Shown in pieces: positions 1-8,784 of a DNA stretch of 64,000 nt. The notes under the pieces are model-generated. The model was not told where the DNA came from. It made no database searches and was given only the letters and a program-made list of their open reading frames with translations. Position 1 is the stretch's first letter, and each line of letters begins with the position of its first letter. This DNA comes from JAFKFH01 sp017307375. GTDB taxonomy: Bacteria; Pseudomonadota; Alphaproteobacteria; Ferrovibrionales; Ferrovibrionaceae. Location: contig OZ245874.1 of assembly GCA_965229335.1 (NCBI GenBank), forward strand, positions 2,976,001-3,040,000. The letters are read 5' to 3'. The position numbers and the translations under genes were made by a program.

Positions 1-925
1 TCATCAGCGCCAGCCGGCGTACCAGCCCCTCGGATACCAGATGCCCGCCGACCATCGGCCGGTCGAGCGGTACCAGCCGCTCGGCCAGGCCATAGAACTC
101 GCGATCCTCGTCGGCCGGCTTGTTCTTCGACAGCGGCGTCTTGGTCGCAAGCTGCTGGCCGATACGGTCGGCGATCGCGGTCTGCGTATCCGGCAGCCGG
201 CCGCCCGCGATCAGCGCCGACAGCCGCTCGACCAGCCGGCCCTGTGCGGCATCGCCCTGGCCCTGGACATAGCGCGCCTGGCCATGGGCCAGGCTTGCCA
301 GGAACTGCAGCGACCCGGCGAGGTTCGGGCGATTGCCAGGCAATTGTTCGATGAACTTGATGTCCGACAGCAGGTCGGTGAAGAAGTCGTCGAGCGGCGC
401 GATGTCGCTAGCGGTCGCCTGCTCGGCCCAGCCGACCAGGCTTTCGAGCTTGTCCCAGCCGAGGCGCGAGCGGGTGATCTGGCGGGCGATGCCGGCACGC
501 ACCAGGAAGTTTCGCTCGGCTGGATCGTCGGTTTCCCCGGCGACGCCGGCGACCAGCGCGTCGTAGCCCTCCGCCTCGATCGAGGGCAGGATCTTGTCCT
601 CGGCCCTGCGGGCGCGCTCGGCCAGCGCCTCGGCCAGGCCGAACAATCGCTCGCGCAGGTCCTTGCTGCGGTTCTGGTCGCCCTTGGCCTGCAGCGAGGC
701 GACGCGGAAGATGGCGGTGTTGACGAGGTCGCCGGCATCCATCACCCGCTTCATTTCGGCGGCGGAATGCAGCGTCTCGACGGGCGTGGCGCCGACCGCC
801 GCGACGTAGTTCTTGAACAGGCGCGATAGCGTGCGGCGGGCCGGATAGGCATAGAAATCCCCGATCGAGCTGCAGCCTGGCGCTTGCTCGATGGCGGCCA
901 CCGTGATCCGACTGGTCGCGCTCAT
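1..925 (-). CDS. Unrecognised cytoplasmic protein, 5' part only
   Basis: I translated this frame from the ATG at 925 down to the window edge: 308 codons with no stop, so the 3' end lies outside. The protein begins MSATSRITVAAIEQ and is rich in Ala, Leu, Arg and Asp, with no signal peptide or membrane segment, and looks largely helical. I recognise no domain or catalytic motif. The alternative long frame on the opposite strand is its codon shadow. It lies 86 bases downstream of the histidine kinase gene on the same strand, so it may be read through from that operon or have its own promoter; inverted repeats lie just upstream. Function unknown. Confidence 0.6.
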   Translation of the reverse strand, partial: MSATSRITVAAIEQAPGCSSIGDFYAYPARRTLSRLFKNYVAAVGATPVETLHSAAEMKRVMDAGDLVNTAIFRVASLQAKGDQNRSKDLRERLFGLAEALAERARRAEDKILPSIEAEGYDALVAGVAGETDDPAERNFLVRAGIARQITRSRLGWDKLESLVGWAEQATASDIAPLDDFFTDLLSDIKFIEQLPGNRPNLAGSLQFLASLAHGQARYVQGQGDAAQGRLVERLSALIAGGRLPDTQTAIADRIGQQLATKTPLSKNKPADEDREFYGLAERLVPLDRPMVGGHLVSEGLVRRLALM

Positions 926-941
926 GCCCTCCACACCTTAC

Positions 942-983
942 GTGAACATTCGTACAGTGAGTGGTGTAGCCGACGGTTACACC
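942..983. promoter_or_regulatory. Inverted repeats upstream of the first gene
   Basis: The 86-base gap before the first gene holds GGTGTA (963-968) and TACACC (978-983) as a 6-bp inverted repeat with 9 bases between, and a TACG/CGTA pair around 943-953. They sit where an operator would act on the gene starting at 925. No cognate regulator is evident, and short repeats in GC-rich DNA can be chance. Confidence 0.25.
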
Positions 984-1011
984 GATGGAAAGGCCTGTCG
1001 GACTTTCTCGT

Positions 1012-2421
1012 TCAGCGCGGCAGCGTCAGGACGAACGCGGCACCCGGCTCGCCGCCCGTCACGAGTGTCAGGCGGCCGCCATGGGCCTCGGCGATCGCGG
1101 CCGCCACGGCGAGGCCGACCCCGCTGCCGTCCCCTGGCGGCTTGGTCGTGAAGAATGGCTCGAATATGCGCTGACGCAAGTCGGGGGGCACGCCCGGGCC
1201 GTTGTCGGCGACGGTCAGCGTGACCTGGTCCGGATCGGTCGTGCTGGAAATTCGCAGCCGGCGCGGGCCGGCGATATCGCCGAGCGCCGACCGGGCGTTG
1301 AGAACGAGATTCAGGACGATCTGGCCGAGCTGACCTTCGTCGCCGCGGATCTGGGGCAGGTCGGCGGCCAGCGCCAGGTCGAGGACGATGTCGCTGCCGC
1401 GCAGTTCGTCGGCGACGAGATCCAGCGTGGCTTCTACCAGGCGGTTCAGGTCCAGCGGCAGATGCTCCGGCGGACGCTGCCGGGCAAGACCCAGGAAGGT
1501 GCGGACGATCCTGCCGCATCGTTCGGCGGCCAGACGGATCTTTTCCGCCTGGATGCGAAGCGGCCCGGCGGCTGCGGTCTCCTCGAGCAGACGGGCGCGA
1601 CCGACAACCACCGAAAGCGGGTTGTTCAGTTCGTGGGCGACGCCGGTGACCAGGGCGCCGAGGGTGGCGAGCTTGTCGTTGCGGTGCAGGATTTCGCGCT
1701 GGCGGGCGATTTCCGCGGCCGCTGCCCGCTGGCCGCTGAGATCGCGCAGATAGGCGGTGAACAGCCGACGCTCGCCCAGCGCCACTTCGGCAAGTGTGAG
1801 TTCGACCGGGAACAGCCGGCCGTCGGCGCTGCGCGCCTCGATCTCGACCCGCCGGCCCATCATCGTCGAACGGCCTTCGCGCAGGTAGCGGGCGAAGCCC
1901 TGGCGGTGGGCCTGGCGCAGATGGATCGGAACGATCAGGTCGTCGATGCGCCGGCCCAGCGCCTCGCGCCGGCGATAGCCGAAGACGCGCTCGGCCGCCG
2001 GATTGAATTCGACGACGCGGCCGCCGTCGTCGATGGCGATGATGCAGTCGAGTGCCTTCTCGATCAGCGCCGAGGTCATGCGCTCGTTCTCGACCTGCTC
2101 GGTCACGTCCTGGACGAAGGCATAGATATCCGCCGTGCCGGGAACCGGCGCGTGGTGCCAGACGACATAGCGGTCACCGCCGGGAAAATGCAGCCAGCCG
2201 CTCCAGTAGGCCGTCTCGCCCGCGGCGGCCCGATCGGCCAGCGGCGCGAGCTGCAGATGGGCCTCGTAGCCCAGGATTTCTGCAATCGTGCGCCCAACGA
2301 TCGCCTCGGCCGGCTGGCCCAGCAGCAGCGCGTAGGCGGCGTTGACGACGACGTGCCGGCGGTCGGCGCCGAGGCGGGCAGCGCGCAGCGGCAGCAGGTC
2401 CAGCAGCGGATCGCCTGCCAT
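1012..2421 (-). CDS. PAS-domain sensor histidine kinase
   Basis: Predicted 469-residue soluble sensor kinase, partner of the response regulator upstream. Two PAS-like segments (about 1-110 and 115-230) are followed by a HisKA dimerisation helix with HELNNPLS (phospho-acceptor His263). The ATPase domain has an N-box (LNLVLNARSAL), a G1 box (ADNGPGVP) and FEPFFTTKPPG followed by a GxGVGLAV box. The ATG at 2421 lies two bases after the regulator's stop; the longer open frame upstream only overlaps the regulator and has no kinase-like sequence. No membrane segments are visible, so the PAS domains probably sense a cytoplasmic or redox signal. The ligand is unknown. Fifth and last gene of the 5390-1012 operon. 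Confidence 0.9.
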   Translation of the reverse strand: MAGDPLLDLLPLRAARLGADRRHVVVNAAYALLLGQPAEAIVGRTIAEILGYEAHLQLAPLADRAAAGETAYWSGWLHFPGGDRYVVWHHAPVPGTADIYAFVQDVTEQVENERMTSALIEKALDCIIAIDDGGRVVEFNPAAERVFGYRRREALGRRIDDLIVPIHLRQAHRQGFARYLREGRSTMMGRRVEIEARSADGRLFPVELTLAEVALGERRLFTAYLRDLSGQRAAAAEIARQREILHRNDKLATLGALVTGVAHELNNPLSVVVGRARLLEETAAAGPLRIQAEKIRLAAERCGRIVRTFLGLARQRPPEHLPLDLNRLVEATLDLVADELRGSDIVLDLALAADLPQIRGDEGQLGQIVLNLVLNARSALGDIAGPRRLRISSTTDPDQVTLTVADNGPGVPPDLRQRIFEPFFTTKPPGDGSGVGLAVAAAIAEAHGGRLTLVTGGEPGAAFVLTLPR

Positions 2422-2423
2422 GG

Positions 2424-3122
2424 TCAGCCCGGGACGAACATGTAGCCGATGCCGCGCACCGTGCGGATCGCCTGCGGGTGGGCCGGATCGGCCTCGATCT
2501 TGCGGCGCAGGCGGGTGATGCGGACGTCGATCGACCGGTCGAACGGCTCGGCCTCGCGGCGATGCGCCAGATCGAGCAACTGGTCGCGGCTGAGCGCGCG
2601 GTTCGGATGGCGGGCGAAGGCCGACAGCAGGTCGAATTCCATCGCGGTCAGCGGCACCGGTTCGCCATCCGGCCCGGTCAGCCGGCAAGCCGGCAAATCG
2701 AGGCGACAGCGGCCCATCGTCACCAGATCCGATCGGGTGGTGGCAGGCTGCGGTGCCGTGGCGGCGCGGCGCAGCACGGCGCGGATCCGCGCCACCAGTT
2801 CGCGCGGGTCGAACGGCTTGGCGACATAGTCGTCGGCCCCGAGTTCCAGGCCGACCACGCGGTCGATGGTGTCGCCGATGGCCGTGACGAAGATCAGCGG
2901 CTTGCGCGGTGTTCGTGCCTGCAGCCGGCGGGCGAAGCTGACGCCGCTTTCGCCGGGCATGTTGACGTCCAGCAGCACCAGTTCGGCCTCATTCAGCCTG
3001 GCTTCGGCCGCAGCGGCCTCGGCGGCCTGGAGCACGGCAAAACCATGCGCCTCGAGATAATCGGCGATCATCTCGCGCACCTCGGCCTCGTCCTCGACCA
3101 CCAGGATCGGCGTGCGGTTCAT
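2424..3122 (-). CDS. OmpR-family response regulator
   Basis: 232 residues: a receiver domain (about 1-120) with the acidic pair E11/D12, phospho-acceptor Asp52 in LVLLDVNMP, and Lys in AKPFDP near 103. A winged-helix DNA-binding domain (about 135-232) follows, with the typical ending TRLRRKIEADP then VRGIGYMF. It presumably is phosphorylated by the kinase encoded two bases downstream. Its start overlaps the stop of the peroxidase gene by ATGA, so enzyme and regulatory genes are translationally coupled. Targets are unknown; self-regulation of the operon is the natural inference. Confidence 0.93.
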   Translation of the reverse strand: MNRTPILVVEDEAEVREMIADYLEAHGFAVLQAAEAAAAEARLNEAELVLLDVNMPGESGVSFARRLQARTPRKPLIFVTAIGDTIDRVVGLELGADDYVAKPFDPRELVARIRAVLRRAATAPQPATTRSDLVTMGRCRLDLPACRLTGPDGEPVPLTAMEFDLLSAFARHPNRALSRDQLLDLAHRREAEPFDRSIDVRITRLRRKIEADPAHPQAIRTVRGIGYMFVPG

Positions 3123-4204
3123 AGCGTTTCCAGGAACGCCACGAGGTCGGCGATCTCTGCCTCGGTCAGGTGCAGCGGCTGCAGCGTCAACTGGCCGTCC
3201 TGATGCAGCCGGTCGAGGTCGATCTCGGAGTAATGCCTGGCCACCTCGGCCAGCGTGGCCAGGCTGCCGTCATGCATGTAGGGGGCGGTGGCCTTGACCC
3301 CGCGCAGGCTCGGGACCCGGAATTCGCCCCAGTTGCGGTGGAGCAGGGCGACATGGGTGGTCGGTGTGGCTGTCGTTCGCGCCGAATCGTCGTTGTGGCG
3401 GCCGAGCAGGTTGAACGGGCTGGCCAGCAGGGCGGCGATGCCGCCATGCCGGCCGCGATCGACGCCGTCGGGGTCCAGGAAGTAGTTGATGCCGACGCTG
3501 TCGAACTCGCCGTTCGAGAATGAGGGGCCGAAATGGCAGGTCGCGCATTGGCCGCGGCCGACGAACAGGCTTAGCCCGCGGCGCGCGGCGACCGGATAGG
3601 CGGCCATGCTCGCAGCATCGCCGGCCTCGAGTGCATCGCGGTAATCGTCGAAGGCGCTGCGCGGCGTGACCAGCGTCTCCTGCCATGCCGCGAGCGCCTT
3701 GGCGATGTCGACCAGGAAAATCTCGTCGTCGTCGGCCGGACCGAACACGGCGTCGTGCTCGCGTTCGAGCCGGTCGCGGAGCAAGGTCCCGGAAGCGGCA
3801 AGCTCGCGCTCGTCGACGATCGGATGCAGGCTCTGCGCCCACAGGCTGTCGGATCTGCCGTCCCAGCCATACCACCGGCGGCCGCCCAGATTGGCGAGCG
3901 CGATGGTGTTGCGATCGAGCGGGCGCAGGCCCTCGCCGCGCGGCCGGCCGTCGGCATAGGCCTGGGCGGGCAGGTGGCAACTGGCGCAGGCCCGGTCGAG
4001 ATCGCGCGACAGGCGGACGTCGAAGAACAGTCTCTGCCCCAGCGCGATCGCCGCCGGATCGCCGGAGGCGCGGTTGCTCGGATCGGGCGTCGCTTCCGGG
4101 GGCCACGGGCCATGCAGCAGGATCGCCTCGCGTTCGGCCGCGTCGATCGCCCTCGCCGGGTGCGCGACGAACAGGGCGAGCAGGGCGAGGGCCAGGACCT
4201 TCAT
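3119..4204 (-). CDS. MauG/CcpA-like di-haem cytochrome c peroxidase
   Basis: 361 residues with an N-terminal signal peptide (MKVLALALLALFVAHPARA), so periplasmic. Two c-type haem motifs are visible: CASCH at 73-77 and CATCH at 220-224. Spacing and length fit the bacterial di-haem peroxidase/MauG family, which reduces hydrogen peroxide or oxidises protein residues. The sequence around the first haem (FFDVRLSRDL) and VPSLRGVKATAPYMHDGS near the C-terminus are family hallmarks. It overlaps its neighbours by four bases on each side. Classical peroxidase and MauG-like protein-modifying activity cannot be separated from sequence alone; the small FixH/YtkA-like partner suggests a redox or metal role. 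Confidence 0.9.
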   Translation of the reverse strand: MKVLALALLALFVAHPARAIDAAEREAILLHGPWPPEATPDPSNRASGDPAAIALGQRLFFDVRLSRDLDRACASCHLPAQAYADGRPRGEGLRPLDRNTIALANLGGRRWYGWDGRSDSLWAQSLHPIVDERELAASGTLLRDRLEREHDAVFGPADDDEIFLVDIAKALAAWQETLVTPRSAFDDYRDALEAGDAASMAAYPVAARRGLSLFVGRGQCATCHFGPSFSNGEFDSVGINYFLDPDGVDRGRHGGIAALLASPFNLLGRHNDDSARTTATPTTHVALLHRNWGEFRVPSLRGVKATAPYMHDGSLATLAEVARHYSEIDLDRLHQDGQLTLQPLHLTEAEIADLVAFLETL

Positions 4205-4569
4205 CGGCGGATCGTCAGGTCGGCGGTGAGCCGCCGCGTCGTTTCACCCGCCCGCACGTCGAAGACGAACTGCCACGGCCCGGGCATGTGGAACAGTACG
4301 CCTTCGATCCGATAGGCTCCCGGACGGGTGGCGGCGATCCGCGGCCGGTAGTTCAGGCCATGGCCATGGATCGGCATGCGCGCGTCGAAACCCTCCAGGG
4401 CCAGCCCGTCGCAGGTCGCGACCTCGACGGCGACCATCCGCCCGACCGCCGCCGCGGGCTCGATGCGATAGGCAAGCTGGAGCCCGTCGGCCGACACCGG
4501 TATGCTCGGTCCGCAAGCCAGCGCCGGGGTTGCGGCGAGGCCTGCTGCCAGGGCCAGGGCCAGCTTCAT
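4201..4569 (-). CDS. Small secreted FixH/YtkA-like protein
   Basis: 122 residues, starting at the ATG at 4569 because this gives a clean signal peptide (MKLALALAAGLAATPALAC) and an ATGA overlap with the amidohydrolase gene. The mature part resembles small periplasmic YtkA/FixH-like beta-sandwich proteins, with MPIHGHGLNYRP and a C-terminal PGPWQFVFDV; the Met/His-rich loop could bind a metal such as copper. The Cys at residue 19 could be a lipobox or a ligand. Such proteins often neighbour di-haem peroxidases. The family assignment is by feel of the motifs, not a search. Confidence 0.65.
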   Translation of the reverse strand: MKLALALAAGLAATPALACGPSIPVSADGLQLAYRIEPAAAVGRMVAVEVATCDGLALEGFDARMPIHGHGLNYRPRIAATRPGAYRIEGVLFHMPGPWQFVFDVRAGETTRRLTADLTIRR

Positions 4570-5390
4570 GGTGTCGCCTGCCAGCGCGCAAGCGTCGCGG
4601 CATTGCGCCAGGCGATGTTCTCGGCCAGCGGGCCGGGCAGGTCGGCGAGCCAGGCACGGGTCCATCTCGCATGCTCGCCGATGTAATACCAGCGCTCCGG
4701 CGTGAAGGTGTCGGTTCCGGCCATGAAGCGGTCCGGATAGGCCTCGAACAGCGCCCGCCAGGCCGGATCGACGCGGCCGTCGGCGGCGTGATCGTTGCGG
4801 AAGGCGAGATCGGCCCAGAGGGTCGGGTAGGCGGCGAGCATCGCCCTGACTTCGGCAGGGGGGACGAAGCCGGAATGCGCCCACAGGATTCGCGCCTCCG
4901 GATCCTGGGCGAACAGCCGCCTTACCGCCTCGGCATCGCCATGGGCGTGCAGGAACAGCTTGTATTCCTTTGCCAGCTGGACCAGTCGCCGCATCACCGG
5001 GCCGTCGGCATCGGCGCCGTAGATGTGGAACTCACCGATCCCGGCATAGCGATACTGTTTCAGCCGCGCCTCGACATGCTCGGCCGCCGTCGGATCGCGG
5101 AACCAGGTCGAAAGTTCGCCGCGATTGCGATAGGGGCGCAGGACCGGGACGATCAGGTCGGGCGCGGCCTGGTAGAGACGCTGGGTCCCCTCGTCGGACG
5201 AAGACGAAACGAAGACCTGGGCCAGGCCGGCGTCGCGCAGGATCCTGATCGCGGCCTCCGGCGGCAGGCGGTCCCAGGCGTCGTGGCTGTAGTGGACATG
5301 GGCGTCGATGAACCTGGGCTGGTCGGCCAGGGCCTGACCGCCCGACAGACCTGCCGCGAAAAGAATGATTGCCAAAGTTGCATGCCGCAT
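4566..5390 (-). CDS. Secreted amidohydrolase-family (TIM-barrel) protein
   Basis: 274 residues, first gene of the operon. It has a signal peptide (MRHATLAIILFAAGLSGGQALA) and then an amidohydrolase_2-like barrel: metal-site HVH in FIDAHVHYS near 31, HAHG near 150, WAHSG near 171, and a late Asp in AGTDTF near 226. The motifs fit a metal-dependent hydrolase or decarboxylase; the substrate is unknown. A strong GGAGG lies five bases before the ATG. Export is unusual for a family that is mostly cytoplasmic, and suggests it works beside the periplasmic peroxidase. Confidence 0.8.
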   Translation of the reverse strand: MRHATLAIILFAAGLSGGQALADQPRFIDAHVHYSHDAWDRLPPEAAIRILRDAGLAQVFVSSSSDEGTQRLYQAAPDLIVPVLRPYRNRGELSTWFRDPTAAEHVEARLKQYRYAGIGEFHIYGADADGPVMRRLVQLAKEYKLFLHAHGDAEAVRRLFAQDPEARILWAHSGFVPPAEVRAMLAAYPTLWADLAFRNDHAADGRVDPAWRALFEAYPDRFMAGTDTFTPERWYYIGEHARWTRAWLADLPGPLAENIAWRNAATLARWQATP

Positions 5391-5596
5391 TCCCGCCTCC
5401 CCCGATTCCGGCTATATCAGACACCGACGTTGCTTATGGCTGCAAGCGGTCGGTAGTTGCCGCATATTTGGGCGACACCCGGACCGGCATGCTGCCATAG
5501 TGAGCGTTCTGGGAGAGTTTCGGCACGGCGAAGTGCCTCTCGTCGGGTCCGGCACGGCCCTTGCGAGGGTAGTTCCCAAGCCGCAGGGGAGAACGC

Positions 5597-7045
5597 ATGG
5601 CGAAACGGAAAACGGTCGCCTTCGACGAGATGAACGGTACCGGCAACGGCATCCGGGCGCCTTACGCGTCCTATGCCGAGTGGTTGAATGCCACGCCCAT
5701 CGAGGATATCGGGCGCAGGCATCAGGAGGCGGACATGATCTTCCGCCGCATGGGCATCACCTTCAACGTCTACGGTGCCGAAGGCGGCGTCGAGCGCCTG
5801 ATCCCCTTCGACGTCGTTCCCCGAATTCTTTCATCGAAGGAATGGGACGTCATCAACCGCGGCGTGCGCCAGCGGGTCGAGGCGATCAACGCCTTCCTCA
5901 ACGATGTCTACAACGAGCAGGAAATCCTGCGCGCCGGCATCATCCCCGACGATCTGGTGCTGGCCAATCCGGCCTTCCGCCCGGAAATGCTGGGGCACCG
6001 GGTGCCGGGTGGGGTTTACGCCCACATCGTCGGGGTCGACATCGTCCGGGTCGACGACGAGACCTTCTACGTGCTGGAAGACAATGCCCGGACGCCGTCG
6101 GGCGTGTCCTACATGCTCGAGAACCGGCAGGCGATGATGCGCCTGTTCCCCGACCTGTTCAGCCGCTACAGCGTCGCGCCGATCAACCATTACCATGAAT
6201 GGCTGCTCGAAACGCTGCGCTCGGTCGCGCCGCCGCGCGGCGGCGACAACCCGACCACCGTGCTGCTGACCCCCGGCCAGTACAATTCGGCCTATTTCGA
6301 GCACGCCTTCCTCGCCCAGGAAATGGGAATCGAGCTGGTGCAGGGCGCGGATCTTTTCGTCGACGGCGGGTTCGTCTACATGCGCACGACCCGCGGCCGG
6401 GCCCGGGTCGATGTAATCTACCGGCGCATCGACGACGATTTCCTCGATCCGCTCGCCTTCAACCCGACCTCGGTGCTGGGCGTGCCCGGCCTGCTGGCGG
6501 CCTACCGCATGGGCAATGTCACGATCGCCAACGCCATCGGCGGCGGCGTCGCCGACGACAAGGCGGTCTATGCCTACATGCCCGACATCATCCGGTTCTA
6601 TCTCGGGGCGGAACCGATCCTGAAGAACGTGCCGACCTATCAGCTGCGCAAGCCTGATGACCTGGCCCATGTCCTCGACAATCTCGAGGACCTCGTGGTC
6701 AAGGAAGTCCACGGCTCCGGCGGCTACGGCATGCTGGTGGGGCCGAGTGCATCGAAGGCGGAGATCGAGGCCTTCCGGGCCAAGATCATCGCGGCGCCCG
6801 CCGGGTTCATTGCCCAGCCGACGCTCGCGCTCTCGACCTGCCCGACCTATGTCGAAAGCGGCGTGGCGCCGCGCCATGTCGACCTGCGTCCCTACGTGCT
6901 CTGCGGCCGCACCATTCAGGTGGTGCCGGGTGCCTTGACCCGCGTGGCGCTGCGCGAAGGATCGCTTGTCGTCAATTCGAGCCAGGGTGGCGGCACCAAG
7001 GATACCTGGGTGGTGGAGGACGGCCATGCTGGCACGCGCCGCTGA
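5597..7045 (+). CDS. Circularly permuted ATP-grasp protein (Anbu operon)
   Basis: 482 residues. It matches the circularly permuted type-2 ATP-grasp family: VLLTPGQYNSAYFEH, VDVIYRRIDDDFLDP, and LVVKEVHGSGGYGMLVGP (nucleotide loop) are recognisable. GGGGAGA precedes the ATG at the right distance. Family members are thought to ligate amino groups to carboxylates, and usually sit, as here, with an alpha-E protein, a transglutaminase-like protein and the Anbu peptidase. Its 3' end overlaps the alpha-E gene by 20 bases. The substrate, perhaps a peptide-like conjugate, is not established. Confidence 0.9.
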   Translation: MAKRKTVAFDEMNGTGNGIRAPYASYAEWLNATPIEDIGRRHQEADMIFRRMGITFNVYGAEGGVERLIPFDVVPRILSSKEWDVINRGVRQRVEAINAFLNDVYNEQEILRAGIIPDDLVLANPAFRPEMLGHRVPGGVYAHIVGVDIVRVDDETFYVLEDNARTPSGVSYMLENRQAMMRLFPDLFSRYSVAPINHYHEWLLETLRSVAPPRGGDNPTTVLLTPGQYNSAYFEHAFLAQEMGIELVQGADLFVDGGFVYMRTTRGRARVDVIYRRIDDDFLDPLAFNPTSVLGVPGLLAAYRMGNVTIANAIGGGVADDKAVYAYMPDIIRFYLGAEPILKNVPTYQLRKPDDLAHVLDNLEDLVVKEVHGSGGYGMLVGPSASKAEIEAFRAKIIAAPAGFIAQPTLALSTCPTYVESGVAPRHVDLRPYVLCGRTIQVVPGALTRVALREGSLVVNSSQGGGTKDTWVVEDGHAGTRR

Positions 7046-7979
7046 CAATTTCTTCTGGATGGCCCGCTATGTCGAGCGGGCCGAGAACGTTGCCCGTCTG
7101 CTCGCGTCGTGCCATCAGATCGGCATGCTGCCCGGCGGCGAGGCATCGGGGCAGTCGGGCCAGCTTTCCGAGTGGGAAACGCCGCTGTTCATGACCGGCA
7201 CCGCCGACGATTTCATGCGCCGGTATGAAAGCGTCACGCCCGGCCGGGTGCTGGCCTACATGATCCTGGAGCGCGACAATCTCTCCTCGATCCGCTCGTC
7301 GCTGCTGCAGGCGCGCGAGAACGCGCGGGCGACGCGCCATCTGCTGTCGTCCGACCTGTGGGAGACGCTGAACCAGACCTGGCTTGCCATCGCCGAGCTC
7401 GACTACGACCAGTTGCGGCGGGACGGCATTCAGGAGCGCCTGGAATGGGTGCGCGACCGGTCGCACATGTTCCGCGGCGCGCTCTACGGTTCGATGCGGC
7501 GGGCCGAGGGCTTCTCCTTCGCCAGCCTCGGCACGGCGGTGGAGCGCGCCGATTCGACGGCCCGTCTGCTGCGGGTGAAGTGGGATACGCTGGTTCAGCG
7601 CGACCTGCCGCACGGGGTCAAGGCCCGTCCCGACTATTACCGCACGGCGGTGCTGCTCAATGCCTTGTCGGCCTACAAGAGCTATCGCGAGACCTATGCC
7701 TCGAACCTCGATTTCGCGAAGCTGGCCGAACTGATCATCCTGCGCGAGGACATGCCGCGCGCGCTGATGGCCTCGCTGACCGAGATCGAGGATCTGCTGC
7801 GGCGTCTCGACCCGGCGGCACAGCCGCTCGGCGCCGTCCGGGCGTTGCGCCAGCGCCTGCGCTCGATCCAGGTGGCGGACCTGATGCGGATCGGCATCAA
7901 GCGTTTCCTCGACGAATTCACCGTCGAGGTCGGCCGCATCGCCTCGCAGATCCAGAACACGTTCCTGGTGGTTTCATGA
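7026..7979 (+). CDS. Alpha-E domain protein (Anbu operon)
   Basis: 317 residues, starting at MLARAADNFFWMARYVERAEN, the typical start of alpha-E (DUF403) proteins; the upstream in-frame extension overlaps the ATP-grasp gene and is not family-like. All-helical, no signal peptide. Alpha-E proteins occur with circularly permuted ATP-grasp and transglutaminase-like partners and are presumed to work with them; no activity is known. The stop overlaps the next start by ATGA, so the three are translationally coupled. Confidence 0.9.
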   Translation: MLARAADNFFWMARYVERAENVARLLASCHQIGMLPGGEASGQSGQLSEWETPLFMTGTADDFMRRYESVTPGRVLAYMILERDNLSSIRSSLLQARENARATRHLLSSDLWETLNQTWLAIAELDYDQLRRDGIQERLEWVRDRSHMFRGALYGSMRRAEGFSFASLGTAVERADSTARLLRVKWDTLVQRDLPHGVKARPDYYRTAVLLNALSAYKSYRETYASNLDFAKLAELIILREDMPRALMASLTEIEDLLRRLDPAAQPLGAVRALRQRLRSIQVADLMRIGIKRFLDEFTVEVGRIASQIQNTFLVVS

Positions 7980-8773
7980 GAATTGCGATCCGGCACCAAA
8001 CCCGCTACCGCCTGGCCGAGAAGGCGCGCCGCACGGTGCAATACCTGCGGCTGTCGCCGCGCCACGATCGCTGCCAGTCGGTCGTGTCCTGGTCGGTCGA
8101 GGGTTTTCCCGACCTGACCACCTGGCGCGACGGTTTCGGCAACATCGTGCATCTCGCCTGCAACAACGAGCCGCATGACGAGGTGGTCGTCGTGGTCGAC
8201 GGTATCGTCGATACCATCGATACCCACGGCGTGCTGCCGCTCGACGATGGCCTGCCCCCGCGCATGTTCCTGCGCGAAACGCCGCTGACCAAGGTGACGC
8301 CCGAGATCGAGGCCTTCGCCACCGAGCATGCCCAGCGCGGCACCGACGGCGATCTGGCGGCCCTGCACCGGCTGATGGGCGGGATTGCGGCCAAGGTCGA
8401 CTATACCCGCGGCCATACCGACGTCACCACGACCGCGGCCGAGGCGCTGGCGCTGAGCCGTGGGGTCTGCCAGGACCATGCGCATCTGTTCATCGCCTGC
8501 GCCCGGGTCCTGGGGATCCCCTGCCGCTACGTCTCGGGCTATATCGTCGATATCGATCCCGGCGCGGCCAGCCATGCCTGGGCCGAGGCTTTCGTCGACA
8601 GCCTCGGCTGGGTCTCATTCGACGCCGCCAACAAGCGGTCGGCGACCGATGCCTATGTGCGCCTGGCGGTAGGCTACGACTATGCGTCGGGCTCCCCGAT
8701 CACCGGCCGTCGCGTCGGCGGGCCGGGCGAAGATCTATCGGTCAGCTTGCAGGTGCAGCAGCTTCAAAGCTAA
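7976..8773 (+). CDS. Transglutaminase-like cysteine peptidase (Anbu operon)
   Basis: 265 residues. An N-terminal beta region (MRIAIRHQTRYRLAEKARR) typical of bacterial transglutaminase-like proteins is followed by the catalytic core: Cys in SRGVCQDHAHLF near 163, His in ASHAWAEAF near 199, Asp in SFDAANKR near 215. No export signal. It probably cleaves or forms amide bonds together with the ATP-grasp and alpha-E products. The ATG at 7976 is chosen from the family start and the four-base overlap with the alpha-E gene. Confidence 0.9.
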   Translation: MRIAIRHQTRYRLAEKARRTVQYLRLSPRHDRCQSVVSWSVEGFPDLTTWRDGFGNIVHLACNNEPHDEVVVVVDGIVDTIDTHGVLPLDDGLPPRMFLRETPLTKVTPEIEAFATEHAQRGTDGDLAALHRLMGGIAAKVDYTRGHTDVTTTAAEALALSRGVCQDHAHLFIACARVLGIPCRYVSGYIVDIDPGAASHAWAEAFVDSLGWVSFDAANKRSATDAYVRLAVGYDYASGSPITGRRVGGPGEDLSVSLQVQQLQS

Positions 8774-8784
8774 AACATCGGCCC

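Noticed and set aside
41..829. Plus-strand 262-codon frame at the left edge
   Set aside because: The minus-strand frame runs uninterrupted to the window edge with better codon use; the plus-strand product is Arg/Gln-rich shadow sequence.
985..2445. A 486-codon plus-strand frame across the histidine kinase
   Set aside because: Codon shadow of the kinase gene; the minus-strand product has all kinase motifs in the right order.
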